64,000 nucleotides of DNA, taken from contig QFXH01000002.1 of assembly GCA_003402345.1 (NCBI GenBank), positions 186,001-250,000 on the forward strand, written 5' to 3'. The stretch comes from Candidatus Nitrotoga sp. MKT. Lineage in GTDB: Bacteria > Pseudomonadota > Gammaproteobacteria > Burkholderiales > Gallionellaceae. A program made the translations under genes and the position numbers. A model generated the notes under the pieces. It was not told the DNA's origin, searched no databases, and saw nothing but the letters and a program-made list of their open reading frames with translations. Every line of letters begins with the position of its first letter. Position 1 is the first letter of the stretch. Shown here piece by piece: positions 27,598 through 36,285 of this stretch.

Positions 27598-27912
27598 TTA
27601 ACGACGATTCAGAAGCAGTCCGATCACCGCCCCAATTCCAACAGCTACACCTATGGCACGCCAAGGATTTTCATGAACATAATTGTCAGTGGCCCGAACT
27701 GCCATCTTGGTAGTTTCAATTGCAGTTTCTTCAATATGGCGCAGCCTATTTTTGGCTGCCCTCAAATTTAATTCCATATTTGCGCGTAAAGCATTAGCCT
27801 TATCGCCACCTTCATCGGCCACAGACTTCAACAACTGCTCGCCTTCGCTTACAACGGCATTGAAATCTTTAAGTAAATCATTTTTTAAAGTCTGGCTAAT
27901 AGATTGGGTCAT
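27598..27912 (-). CDS. DUF883 protein (ElaB/YqjD/YgaM family)
   Basis: 104 residues. A long amphipathic helical N-terminal part is followed by the family C-terminus: NPWRAIGVAVGIGAVIGLLLNRR, a single membrane anchor ending in arginines. E. coli members are stationary-phase, tail-anchored inner-membrane proteins, some binding ribosomes. Shine-Dalgarno AAAGGAA precedes the ATG. Confidence 0.88.
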   Translation of the reverse strand: MTQSISQTLKNDLLKDFNAVVSEGEQLLKSVADEGGDKANALRANMELNLRAAKNRLRHIEETAIETTKMAVRATDNYVHENPWRAIGVAVGIGAVIGLLLNRR

Positions 27913-28254
27913 AACATATTCCTTTTTATTAAAAATTAAGGCACTTAGATATTGTATAGCTAAAAAATCTCCAATAAATCAGATAGTCTTTTTAGTATAT
28001 TACTAAACAATAAGTAATGTCGGTTCGGTAGCTAACATAATGGCGATTTAATCCATATTGGCCAATAACCGCATAATGCATAAAGAAATTTTTTAAGATA
28101 CAACCTTAATCGCCTGTAAAATCTGATCGAAATTGACAATGCTCTGATAAGTAGCAATCGTAGTGGAAAGCTGACACGTAAAATTAGCACGAAAATTAAG
28201 CGAAAATTAGAAGCGAAAATTAGGGTCAGATTCGATTTAATCACCCTAATTTAG
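27913..28254. other. AT-rich gap with short direct repeats and a long hairpin
   Basis: From about 28178 the motif (A)GCGAAAATTAG occurs three to four times in tandem with small changes. AAATTAGGGT (28217-28226) and ACCCTAATTT (28243-28252) form a 10-bp inverted repeat that can be extended by GATT/AATC inside it. The hairpin touches the attC-like site at 28255. The only open frame here (leftward, 70 residues) has the composition of the repeats and is not a credible gene. Confidence 0.5.
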
Positions 28255-28313
28255 ACAGGTAACAGGCGCGAGCACGTTAGTGCGAAGCGTCCTTGTTGAC
28301 CTGTTTGTTATGC
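28255..28313 (-). other. attC-like integron recombination site (59 bases)
   Basis: Read on the minus strand: GCATAAC (R''-like box), two bases, arm ACAGGTCAACAAGGACGC, an apical hairpin GCAC-TAAC-GTGC, then arm GCGCCTGTTACCTGT. The arms pair over 15 bp with three extra bases (C, A, A) bulged from the same strand, which is the hallmark of folded attC sites. The left part follows the usual pattern TAACAA..TCAA..GGAC. The R' box after the right arm is not a good GTTRRRY, so the site is degenerate or at a cassette-genome junction. The preceding gene stops inside it, as in many cassettes. Confidence 0.62.
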
Positions 28314-29368
28314 GTTTTTTCAAGCAAGGATTTCCCCAATCTGGCAGCTCTTGAGATTACGGCAATTGTCTGGTCAATGTTTGCAACAAAATCCTTAAGT
28401 TCTGTGGCCATAAATACCTTTGAGCGATTAAAGCTTTTCTCGATTTTTGGTAGCGCATCCATGGTTTCGATTAGGGAGACAAAACCTTGTCGACCAGTAA
28501 ATGCAGATTCCTCTAATCCATGCAAAACGTCTATGAACTCTTGTAATCCTTTTTCGCCACCTTCCTCTAGCGCGAATTCGCCACCAAGAATGGATTCCAG
28601 ACTGCTTTCCACTTCATTAAGCAGGTTTCGATACTTGGCATTATTTGGTTTAACGAACGCACCGTATTCTTGAAGGTGGATAGCCAAGCCCCTAACGATA
28701 TTTATTTGCTGCTTGGCGGAATGCTGACCAGATTGCAGCATTCCGCCGGACTTGGTAATTTCAGGGGTGACTTCATTTTCTAACCTAGAGCCGACTTCTA
28801 TTACTATCTGACCGAGTTCTTCAAAGCTCTCTTCGAGCTTAACGCGATAATCGAGCAAGCCATAATCTGATTTAGAATCTTCATCGAGCACACTGAAAGC
28901 GGATGCAAAACTCTCTGTGCTATTTGGTCGTGTTCCACAAAAGTCTTTTACAGGATTCCCAAAAGGCAGTTTTCCTTTGATTGCTTCTTTTGCTAGCTGA
29001 ATAAATTCTTCTTTCGCTTGATTCATTTTTGAGAAGTGCATGCTGTATGACACTACTCTGTAAGAGCGTAGATCAAAGGGGAGTTCTTCTATGTCTTGTG
29101 TCAATAAAATTACATTCTTGTTGAGTGCGTGAGCAATACCTAATTCATAATAAACATTCGGATTTGAGCCTGTCAGGTCAGCGATAATTAATTCACTTGA
29201 ATATATGCCGGATACGATATCGCTAAGAATATTGTTTTGGCTAAGGATGTCATCTGCTCGCTTTACGTCGTAACCTGCATTATTTAAGCCATCAGAAATT
29301 AAATACCTGTATACATCTGATAGCTCTTCTGCAAATGGCATCAAAACGAACGCCTTCTTAGTGGCCAT
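28277..29368 (-). CDS. Cassette-borne protein with nucleoside deoxyribosyltransferase/TIR-like domain
   Basis: 363 residues. The N-terminal domain (residues 1-115) has a Rossmann-like pattern starting KKAFVLMPFAEE, with ADLTGSNPNVYYELGIAHAL around residues 63-82. That signature belongs to the nucleoside 2-deoxyribosyltransferase/TIR-like superfamily, with E75 as candidate catalytic glutamate. Residues 150-350 are mainly helical and unassigned. Related domains serve as NAD- or nucleotide-degrading effectors in bacterial immunity; that role here is inference. ATG start with Shine-Dalgarno AAGGGG. An attC-like site overlaps the stop codon and a GTTATGTG box lies 18 bases upstream of the start. 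Confidence 0.72.
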   Translation of the reverse strand: MATKKAFVLMPFAEELSDVYRYLISDGLNNAGYDVKRADDILSQNNILSDIVSGIYSSELIIADLTGSNPNVYYELGIAHALNKNVILLTQDIEELPFDLRSYRVVSYSMHFSKMNQAKEEFIQLAKEAIKGKLPFGNPVKDFCGTRPNSTESFASAFSVLDEDSKSDYGLLDYRVKLEESFEELGQIVIEVGSRLENEVTPEITKSGGMLQSGQHSAKQQINIVRGLAIHLQEYGAFVKPNNAKYRNLLNEVESSLESILGGEFALEEGGEKGLQEFIDVLHGLEESAFTGRQGFVSLIETMDALPKIEKSFNRSKVFMATELKDFVANIDQTIAVISRAARLGKSLLEKTHNKQVNKDASH

Positions 29369-29385
29369 TCTTACCCCTTGTCTTA

Positions 29386-29393
29386 CACATAAC
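29386..29393 (-). other. Putative upstream boundary of the integron cassette (GTTATGTG)
   Basis: GTTATGTG on the minus strand, 17 bases before the cassette gene ATG, is the position and type of core site at which integron cassettes begin. Its first seven bases pair with the GCATAAC box of the attC-like site allowing one G-T wobble. Confidence 0.45.
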
Positions 29394-29576
29394 GAAATAT
29401 AGACACCCTAAAAAATGCCGATAAAAGCACCTTCGAGATGTATAGTCTGCAGCAGCCAACGTAGTTCATTGTTTTATATTGGATGTGTCAATTTCACACG
29501 CCCTAATCTTTCTGATAAAACGATATGAACACACCCCCCAAGTTACTCGATTAAACACACGATATGTTACGGGTGA

Positions 29577-29625
29577 AGAAAAATATAGGGCCAGTCGATA
29601 TTCCAAGGCCCAATCAGAGGATTGG
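29577..29625 (-). terminator. Hairpins and T-rich tail after panD
   Basis: Directly after the panD stop codon the minus strand has a hairpin CCAATC-CTCT-GATTGG. A second stem GGGCC..GGCCC (29588-29611) follows, then TATATTTTTC. The second stem with its T-rich tail is a plausible rho-independent terminator for the pantothenate operon. Confidence 0.5.
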
Positions 29626-30006
29626 CTACGCTGCCTGTACTGAAATTTTATCTCGCTGAGCAATAATACGGTTGTGCCCATCCACATACACCAGTTGAGG
29701 ATGGAATTTCTGCAACTCCAGTTCGGTATACATTGCGTAAGTGGCGATAATTAAAATGTCGCCTGGATTGGCCTTATGCGCCGCTGCGCCATTCACCGAG
29801 ATAACGCCGGAACCGCGTTGTGCGCGGATAGCATAAGTAGTGAAACGTTCACCATTGGTGACGTTATAGATATCGATCTGCTGGTATTCAAGGATATCAG
29901 CTGCATCCAATAAATCCTCATCGATCGCACACGAGCCTTCATAATGCAATTCCGAGTGCGTTACATGCACTCGATGCAATTTGGCTTTGAGCATAGTTCT
30001 TTGCAT
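29626..30006 (-). CDS. panD: Aspartate 1-decarboxylase PanD
   Basis: Makes beta-alanine for pantothenate synthesis. With the ATG at 30006 the protein starts [16 protein letters not shown] and has 126 residues, exactly the usual length. A longer in-frame extension to 30093 is therefore rejected; Shine-Dalgarno AGGGGG precedes the chosen start. The self-cleavage site G24-S25 (YEGSCAID), which generates the pyruvoyl group, is present. It is last in the panB-panC-panD series. Confidence 0.95.
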   Translation of the reverse strand: MQRTMLKAKLHRVHVTHSELHYEGSCAIDEDLLDAADILEYQQIDIYNVTNGERFTTYAIRAQRGSGVISVNGAAAHKANPGDILIIATYAMYTELELQKFHPQLVYVDGHNRIIAQRDKISVQAA

Positions 30007-30123
30007 TGCGTTACCCCCTACGGGAGAACAAGGACAGGCATTATATAAGGCCGCTTCTGTAAATCCAAATTTCATCCCAGTACTGTATCCCAAGCAAGTT
30101 TTTAATTTATAGCCATACTCGAA

Positions 30124-30960
30124 TCACCCATCTCTCAAGACCTCCAGATTATCTATAAGTCGAGTCTTCCCCAGCCAAGCCGCAGCCAATATGGCCAAAT
30201 TACCCTCGCTCGCTGTTGGCTCAGCCAAGTTGGACTGAGCGCGTATCGTCACGTAATCGACCTGCCAGCCACGCACGGTAAGCGCTTCGATAGCTTGCCG
30301 TTCCAGTTTAAAAAAATCCGTTGCACCATTCATAATGGCCAGACGAATTCCGATAAGGGTTTGATATAGAAAAACCGCTTCAGTTCGCTCCGCAACATTC
30401 AAATATTGGTTGCGCGAACTCAACGCCAGGCCATCCGATGCACGCACAGTTTCGCCGCCGACAATCTCTACTGGCAGGTTCAATTGTGCCGCCATTTGGC
30501 GCATTAAATACAACTGTTGATAATCCTTTTTGCCGAATACCGCGATGCGTGGCTGCACAATATTGAACAGCTTCAGCACAACCGTCGCCGCACCGCGAAA
30601 ATGACCGGGGCGGAAAGCACCGCATAACTCATTGGCAATGGGCGGTAAATCCACTGTCACTTGCTGCGGCTGCGGATATAAATCACCCTCGCTCGGCGCA
30701 AATACCATATCCACCCCGCACTGTTCCAGCATTTTGCAATCTTGCTCGAGTGTTCGCGGGTATTTGGAATAATCCTCGTTTATGCCAAACTGAAGTGGAT
30801 TGACAAATATACTTACCACCACAAATTGACCATGCTGGCGCGCAATCCGCACCAGATCGAGGTGCCCCTGATGCAGATTGCCCATGGTCGGCACAAAAGC
30901 GATGCCAGTTACACCTCGCAAATGTGCGCGTAGTTCAGCAATGGTGTGAGTCACTAGCAT
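30124..30960 (-). CDS. panC: Pantothenate synthetase PanC
   Basis: Joins pantoate and beta-alanine with ATP, 278 residues from the ATG at 30960; a TTG one codon upstream is less likely. Motifs: [15 protein letters not shown] (HIGH-type nucleotide site), FVNPLQFG, and the KMSKS-like LSSRNQYL region. The gene lies 27 bases after panB and 117 bases before panD. Confidence 0.95.
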   Translation of the reverse strand: MLVTHTIAELRAHLRGVTGIAFVPTMGNLHQGHLDLVRIARQHGQFVVVSIFVNPLQFGINEDYSKYPRTLEQDCKMLEQCGVDMVFAPSEGDLYPQPQQVTVDLPPIANELCGAFRPGHFRGAATVVLKLFNIVQPRIAVFGKKDYQQLYLMRQMAAQLNLPVEIVGGETVRASDGLALSSRNQYLNVAERTEAVFLYQTLIGIRLAIMNGATDFFKLERQAIEALTVRGWQVDYVTIRAQSNLAEPTASEGNLAILAAAWLGKTRLIDNLEVLRDG

Positions 30961-30987
30961 CAATACCCCTTACAAATTTTTTCCTCT

Positions 30988-31782
30988 TCAGAAGCTGTGT
31001 TCCGCGCCAGGAAAGGCGCCTGATTTCACCTCAATCACATAACGCGTCACCGCGTCGGCAATACCTTGCGCACCCTGCATAAAGTTTTTCACAAAACGTG
31101 CTTTTTTACCTGGGTAAATATCCAGCATGTCGTGCAACACCAGCACTTGGCCGGAACAAGCCGCGCCCGCGCCTATGCCTATGGTAGGAATAGGAAGATT
31201 GGCGGTAATTTCTGCGGCCAGCAGCGCCGGCATGGCTTCCAAGACCACCAGTCCAGCTCCGGCCTGCTCGACTGTTACTGCATCTTGCAGCAGACGCTGC
31301 GCGTCGGCGTCACTCTTACCCTGCACACGGTAACCGCCGATTTGGTGCACCGACTGCGGCGTAAGCCCGATATGGGCACATACTGGAATGCCACGCCCGG
31401 TGAGAAAGGAAATAGTCTCGGCCATCGCCGCACCGCCTTCGAGTTTGATCATCTGCGCGCCCGCTGCCATCAGGCGCGCGGCATTTTCAAATGTTTTTTC
31501 CGGGCTGACCTGAAAGGTGCCAAACGGCATATCCGTGATTATGAATGCCTGCTTCGACCCACGCGCTACGCAAGCTGTGTGGTAAACCATCTCATCCAAG
31601 GTCACCGGCAGGGTAGTCTCGTGCCCCTGCAATACCATGCCGAGCGAATCGCCCACCAGCAGCACATCCACGCCGCCTGCTTCGAGCAACGCCGCAAAGC
31701 TGGCGTCATAACAAGTCAACGCAGCGATTTTTTCACCTTTGTCGCGTAATGCCTGCAATGACGTTAATGTCGTTCGCATCAT
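30988..31782 (-). CDS. panB: 3-methyl-2-oxobutanoate hydroxymethyltransferase PanB
   Basis: First committed step of pantothenate synthesis: ketopantoate from ketoisovalerate and methylene-tetrahydrofolate. It has 264 residues. Motifs: [18 protein letters not shown] (metal-binding Asp), DMPFGTF, KLEGG and AHIGLTPQ. The start overlaps the stop of the kinase gene upstream (ATGATG), with a good Shine-Dalgarno AGAGGAG. Confidence 0.96.
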   Translation of the reverse strand: MMRTTLTSLQALRDKGEKIAALTCYDASFAALLEAGGVDVLLVGDSLGMVLQGHETTLPVTLDEMVYHTACVARGSKQAFIITDMPFGTFQVSPEKTFENAARLMAAGAQMIKLEGGAAMAETISFLTGRGIPVCAHIGLTPQSVHQIGGYRVQGKSDADAQRLLQDAVTVEQAGAGLVVLEAMPALLAAEITANLPIPTIGIGAGAACSGQVLVLHDMLDIYPGKKARFVKNFMQGAQGIADAVTRYVIEVKSGAFPGAEHSF

Positions 31783-32420
31783 GCTCCTCTACTAAAGAAT
31801 TCACGCTGCCCGCGCATCCCCTCGATACGCTGTAACAGCAAAGCGAAATCCTCATCGCTATCCACAAAATTCAAATTTTCACTGTTCACGATAAACACTG
31901 GTGCCGTGTCGTAATGATAAAAGAAATCGCTATAAGCCTGCGCCAGACGCGCCAGGTAAGAATCAGCAATCTGCTGCTCATAAGGGTTGGCACGCCTGTG
32001 TACGCGTTCGACCAGCGCTTCCGGCGAGGCTTGCAGGTAAATCACCAAGTCCGGCGCAGGCGCTTGCGGTGCCAAATTGCGGTAGATGTTCTGGTATAGC
32101 GCAAACTCATCATCGCTAAGATTCAAACGGGCAAACAATACATCCTTGTCGAACAAATAATCCGTCACGGTACTGGTATGGAATAAATCCATCTGCGCTA
32201 AATCACGCACTTCATCAATACGCTGAAACAAGAAGAATAACTGGGTAGACAATGCATGGCGCGCGGGATTTTCATAAAATCGCACCAAAAAAGGATTTTC
32301 TTCGGGCTTTTCCAACAGCGCAGTCGCTTCATAATGTTCGGCAAGACGGCGCGCCAAACTGGTCTTGCCCACCCCGATCGGTCCCTCGACCACTACGTAA
32401 CGGTACTTATCAAACAACAT
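31779..32420 (-). CDS. Deoxynucleoside kinase family protein (dNK)
   Basis: 213 residues with P-loop [16 protein letters not shown] (residues 9-24), a DQ/ER-type substrate segment ([10 protein letters not shown]) and a lid [11 protein letters not shown]. It belongs to the deoxyadenosine/deoxyguanosine kinase family that salvages deoxynucleosides. In many Betaproteobacteria this gene sits between folK and panB, as here; it overlaps folK by 11 bases and panB by 4. The true substrate is not evident from sequence. Confidence 0.88.
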   Translation of the reverse strand: MLFDKYRYVVVEGPIGVGKTSLARRLAEHYEATALLEKPEENPFLVRFYENPARHALSTQLFFLFQRIDEVRDLAQMDLFHTSTVTDYLFDKDVLFARLNLSDDEFALYQNIYRNLAPQAPAPDLVIYLQASPEALVERVHRRANPYEQQIADSYLARLAQAYSDFFYHYDTAPVFIVNSENLNFVDSDEDFALLLQRIEGMRGQREFFSRGA

Positions 32421-32919
32421 CTACAATCCCATCTACAATCCGCTCCAATTGCTGTTGCTGACAACCTAGCAATGCTTCTGCCACCGCGCCCACACCGGGA
32501 ATAACACAATCCGGCGCAATTTCCAGCAAGGGGCGCAATACGAATGCACGCAAGTGCATCTGTGGATGAGGAATGGTCAGGCTGTGCTCATGGTGACGCA
32601 AATCATCATACAACAGCACATCCAAATCCAGCGTTCGCGGAGCGTTACGAAATTCTCGCGTACGTCCACACTCGCGTTCCAGTCCAAGTAGCGCATCCAG
32701 CAGGGCGCGTGGACTCAAAGCCGTTTCCAATTGCGCTACCGCATTAATGAAATCGGGCTGTTCAAGATAGCCGACTGGCGCGCTGCGGTAGAACGAAGAG
32801 CTCGCCAATACTCGGATATATGGCAAGCTGTCTAACGCCCGCAAAGCGTGTGATAACTGTTCGCACGGGTCGTCCAAGTTACTGCCCAAGCCTATGAAAG
32901 CCGTATGCTTGGAATTCAT
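32410..32919 (-). CDS. folK: 6-hydroxymethyl-7,8-dihydropterin pyrophosphokinase FolK
   Basis: Folate-pathway enzyme of 169 residues. Motifs: FIGLGSNLDDP at the start, a SSFYRSAPVGYLEQPDFINAV segment, and the magnesium-binding APRTLDLDVLLYDD. It lies between pcnB (137-base gap) and the kinase gene (overlapping). It has the C-terminal Gln-rich tail often seen in the family. Confidence 0.95.
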   Translation of the reverse strand: MNSKHTAFIGLGSNLDDPCEQLSHALRALDSLPYIRVLASSSFYRSAPVGYLEQPDFINAVAQLETALSPRALLDALLGLERECGRTREFRNAPRTLDLDVLLYDDLRHHEHSLTIPHPQMHLRAFVLRPLLEIAPDCVIPGVGAVAEALLGCQQQQLERIVDGIVDVV

Positions 32920-33056
32920 TCTTAAAATACCTTATGCGATTTCAGCAGGATGTGTGTGACGAAGCGATACCTATCGCATTTTAACGAAAGTTGGCAGGCA
33001 ACATAAAGTACATCGCTTGCTCTCCCTTCCGCAAATGCAGGCTTCCTTGACACTCA

Positions 33057-34397
33057 TTATTTAACAGGCGGTTCCGAGGGTACTGTCGTACCCGATTTCT
33101 TGCGGCGACGGCGTTTTTTGACCACTTCATCAGGTAATAGCATTTCGGCACGGCGTTCTTCCGAGGCATCCTGAAACTCATCCCACCACAAACCCAGTTG
33201 CGAATCCACCTCGCCACTTTCACAACGCAGCAGCAAAAAATCATAAGCGGCGCGAAAGTGCGGCTGAGACAGCAAACGAAATGGCCGCTGCCCAGCGCGC
33301 TGCCCGAAACGGGGTTGTAATAACCACAAATCCTTCATGATCGCATCATAACGGCGCGGGATGGCAAGCTGCGCCTGCTGCCTGCTAAGTACCTCGTCCA
33401 TCGCTGCATGTAGCGCTGCGATCGGACGCTCGCCTGCATCTTGATGCACTTTCCAGGCAGACAGTACGTGATGCCACAGTAGCGCGGCAAACAAGAAAGC
33501 AGGCGATGCTGATTTTCCATCATGAATACGCTGATCGGTATTCTGCAAAGCCAGCATGACGAACTTTTCACCCAAAGGCTGTTTCAATATCACATCCAGC
33601 ATCGGCAACATTCCATGGTGCAAATCCATAGACCGTAGTTTTTTGATGCACTCTAACGCGTGGCCCGATAACAGCAGTTTAAGCATCTCATCCAGCAAGC
33701 GTGCCTGCGGCACGTTACCCAGCAAGTCTTTCATTTTTGCGATAGGCGCGGCAGTAGCAGCCTCCAGCTTCATGCCCAACTTGGCCGACAAGCGCACCGC
33801 GCGTAGCATGCGCACTGGGTCTTCGCGGTAACGCACGGCCGGATCACCGATCATGCGCAGGGTATTGGCGCAGATGTCGGCATAGCCATTGTGGTAGTCG
33901 TAAATTTCCTGACTGGACGGATTATAAAACAGCGCGTTGGCAGTAAAATCGCGTCGTGCCGCGTCCTGCTCCTGATCGCCAAATTCATTGTCACGCAGCA
34001 ACCGTCCATGTGCATCCGTTTCTGCATCTTCGCTCTCTATCTTACGGCGAAAGGTGGAAGTCTCCACAGTTTCCTCGCCGAACAAGACATGGACCAAACG
34101 GAAGCGCCGCCCGATGATGCGTGAACGACGGAACACGCGGCGCACTTCTTCCGGTGTGGCGTCAGTTGCAATATCGAAATCTTTAGGATGCCGGTTGAGC
34201 AATAAATCGCGCACCGCACCGCCCACGACGAAAGCCGCATAACCCGCCGCCTGCAAACCATCCGTCACCCTGCGCGCGGCGGGACTAATGCCATCGCGGC
34301 TAACGCCATGTACCTCGAAAGGGATGATGTGACAGTTCCCTTCTATCCGAGTACGGACAGATTTTCCGAAAATGCGCTTGAGCAGTTTTTTTATCAT
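33057..34397 (-). CDS. pcnB: Poly(A) polymerase I
   Basis: Adds poly(A) tails to RNAs for decay, 446 residues. The class II nucleotidyltransferase site is VVGGAVRDLLLNRHPKDFDIATDATPEEV (residues 57-85; catalytic Asps in DFD). RRDFTANALFYNP and the RNA-binding region follow. The C-terminus is basic (KKRRRRKKSG). A -10 box with a GC-rich discriminator sits about 55 bases upstream. Confidence 0.95.
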   Translation of the reverse strand: MIKKLLKRIFGKSVRTRIEGNCHIIPFEVHGVSRDGISPAARRVTDGLQAAGYAAFVVGGAVRDLLLNRHPKDFDIATDATPEEVRRVFRRSRIIGRRFRLVHVLFGEETVETSTFRRKIESEDAETDAHGRLLRDNEFGDQEQDAARRDFTANALFYNPSSQEIYDYHNGYADICANTLRMIGDPAVRYREDPVRMLRAVRLSAKLGMKLEAATAAPIAKMKDLLGNVPQARLLDEMLKLLLSGHALECIKKLRSMDLHHGMLPMLDVILKQPLGEKFVMLALQNTDQRIHDGKSASPAFLFAALLWHHVLSAWKVHQDAGERPIAALHAAMDEVLSRQQAQLAIPRRYDAIMKDLWLLQPRFGQRAGQRPFRLLSQPHFRAAYDFLLLRCESGEVDSQLGLWWDEFQDASEERRAEMLLPDEVVKKRRRRKKSGTTVPSEPPVK

Positions 34398-34453
34398 TGC
34401 TTTCTACTGTGACAGAAATGCCGCAACAAGCCGCGACAAAATTAGGAGCGCGG

Positions 34454-34459
34454 ATTATA
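34454..34459 (-). promoter_or_regulatory. Promoter -10 candidate for pcnB with GC-rich discriminator
   Basis: Minus-strand TATAATCCGCGC: a perfect -10 hexamer followed by CCGCGC. It overlaps the stop region of the upstream ABC ATPase gene and gives a 5' leader of about 50 bases for pcnB. The -35 region is weak. Confidence 0.5.
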
Positions 34460-35225
34460 CACCCGCCACAAACCAGCGCTCTCCCTCCACGAATAGCTCG
34501 CGTAACGGGCACTGATACAGCGCCTCCAAGTGTGCGCGCGTCAGCAACTCATGCGCTGCACCATGCAGCGCATGGCCATCAGCAAACAACAGCAACACAT
34601 GATCGCAGCAGCGTTGCACCCAAAGAGTGTCATGCAGCACCACCATAAGCGCGCAGCCTTGCTCCTTCAACTGGCTGAACACCTGCATCGTCTGTGCCTG
34701 ATGGCGCAAGTCAAGATGCTGCAATGGCTCATCCAGCAAATAACACTGTGCCTGCTGTGCCAGCGCCTGGGCAATTGCGGCACGCTGCCGTTCGCCGCCT
34801 GACAATGTATTGTATGGTTGATGCGCCAGCCCTTCCAACTCCATCTGCGCCAAAGCCTGCGGTACCAGCGCTTCATCCTGTACGTTACAACCAAACAACG
34901 CGGTGCGATGGGGAAAGCGGCCCAACAATACATATTCCTGCACGCTACCCCAGAACTCACCGCCTTCATTTTGCAGCAACACCCCAATATTCTGCGCAAG
35001 GCTGCGTCGAGCATGGGCGGCCAGTGCCACACCATTCCAACTCACCATGCCAGCCTGTGGCGTATGCAAACCGGCCAGTGTTCGAAGAAAAGTGGTCTTT
35101 CCCACCCCGTTTTGTCCTAACACGCCCCAACACTCGCCGGGACGAATCATCATATCAAGTTCGCGGCATATCAACTTGCCGCCTATTGCTACCGTGAGTT
35201 TACGTGCCTCCAAAAATGCTTGCAT
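34455..35225 (-). CDS. ABC transporter ATPase of the iron-siderophore/cobalamin type (FecE/BtuD-like)
   Basis: Energises the adjacent permease. From the ATG at 35225 it has 256 residues; this start overlaps the permease stop (TGATG) and removes an unlikely 29-residue extension. Walker A is GQNGVGKTT, the signature is NTLSGGERQRAAIAQAL, Walker B is CYLLDEPLQHLD, and the switch His is in VVLHD. The substrate is not given by sequence. No substrate-binding protein or TonB receptor gene is nearby. Confidence 0.88.
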   Translation of the reverse strand: MQAFLEARKLTVAIGGKLICRELDMMIRPGECWGVLGQNGVGKTTFLRTLAGLHTPQAGMVSWNGVALAAHARRSLAQNIGVLLQNEGGEFWGSVQEYVLLGRFPHRTALFGCNVQDEALVPQALAQMELEGLAHQPYNTLSGGERQRAAIAQALAQQAQCYLLDEPLQHLDLRHQAQTMQVFSQLKEQGCALMVVLHDTLWVQRCCDHVLLLFADGHALHGAAHELLTRAHLEALYQCPLRELFVEGERWFVAGV

Positions 35226-36190
35226 CAGCTCCGCCGACTCAATAACCACAGCAATACCGGCACGCCCAGCAGCGCTGTGAATATACCCACAGGCAATTGC
35301 AGCGGCGACCACACCATACGTGCCAAAGTATCGGCCAACACCAAAAAGCTGCCACCCAGTAATGTCGACGATGGGATGAGCCAGCGGTGTGCGCTGACGC
35401 CGAGGAGGCGAATGGCATGCGGTATCATCAAACCGACGAAACCGATGCTACCACCGAGTTGCAGCGCGGTCACAGTAAGTACAGCAGCGGCGAAATACAA
35501 TCCCGCCTGCCAGCGACCAACCGCCACCCCCAGTACTGCCGCCTTGTCCAGCCCACCCGCCAGCACATCCAGCCCGCCGGACAACATCGTGGCGCACAAC
35601 CCCACTGCCAGCAACACAAACCAGGCAAATGGCAAGCCTTGCGAATACGATAAGTCCCCCATCAGCCAGAACAACATGCCCTTCACCTGCTCACCCTGCG
35701 CCAATATCAGCAGCAGGCTGATCAGCGCGCCGCAACCGGCAGAAAGCACCACGCCGGTAAGCAGCAAGCGATAGATGTTTCGTTCGCCGTGTCGAAAGCC
35801 CAAACCAAATACCGCGACTATAGCCAGCAATGCACCCGTAAACGAAGATAACTGCGTGGTAGCCAAACCCGCGCCAAGCAACATGGCGGCCAGCGCACCC
35901 ACCGCCGCGCCACCGGAAATACCAAGAATATAAGGATCTGCCAGTGGATTGCGCAACAGCGCCTGCAACAGCGCACCGGACAAAGCTAGCAGCCCGCCAC
36001 AGACAAATGCCGCCAGTACCCGCGGCAAGCGCAACTGCCACAACACCTCTGTTGCAGTGTCTTCGTTATTGCCCAACAAAGCGTACCACACCTCAATCGG
36101 CGTAAGTGGCAACGAACCGTTCATCAGGCCAAAGCCTAAACTCAGCGGAACGGTGCACAGCAACAAGAAAAAAAGGACTCGTGGAGACAT
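35225..36190 (-). CDS. FecCD/BtuC-type ABC permease
   Basis: Inner-membrane channel of 321 residues with about ten helices and family motifs: LRLPRVLAAFVCGGLLALSG, QALLRNPLADPYILGISGGAA and GFVGLMIPHAIRLL (coupling segment). It pairs with the ATPase downstream. Candidate substrates are vitamin B12/cobamides or ferric siderophores. No cobalamin riboswitch fits in the 95-base upstream gap. Confidence 0.9.
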   Translation of the reverse strand: MSPRVLFFLLLCTVPLSLGFGLMNGSLPLTPIEVWYALLGNNEDTATEVLWQLRLPRVLAAFVCGGLLALSGALLQALLRNPLADPYILGISGGAAVGALAAMLLGAGLATTQLSSFTGALLAIVAVFGLGFRHGERNIYRLLLTGVVLSAGCGALISLLLILAQGEQVKGMLFWLMGDLSYSQGLPFAWFVLLAVGLCATMLSGGLDVLAGGLDKAAVLGVAVGRWQAGLYFAAAVLTVTALQLGGSIGFVGLMIPHAIRLLGVSAHRWLIPSSTLLGGSFLVLADTLARMVWSPLQLPVGIFTALLGVPVLLWLLSRRS

Positions 36191-36285
36191 TATTTATTTG
36201 ACATCAGCAATCAATTCAAATAATGCGTTTCCAGAATAAAACACAACGTACTGATTATATTTTGCTTGCCCTATTGCACCAGCCC

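Noticed and set aside
28032-28244. A 70-residue leftward frame
   Set aside because: Its first half is translated from the AAAATTAG direct repeats and has a low-complexity Leu/Arg/Phe composition without a Shine-Dalgarno sequence.
36191-36285. Possible cobalamin riboswitch before the FecCD-type permease
   Set aside because: The gap is only 95 bases, too short for the class, and no B12-box sequence was seen.
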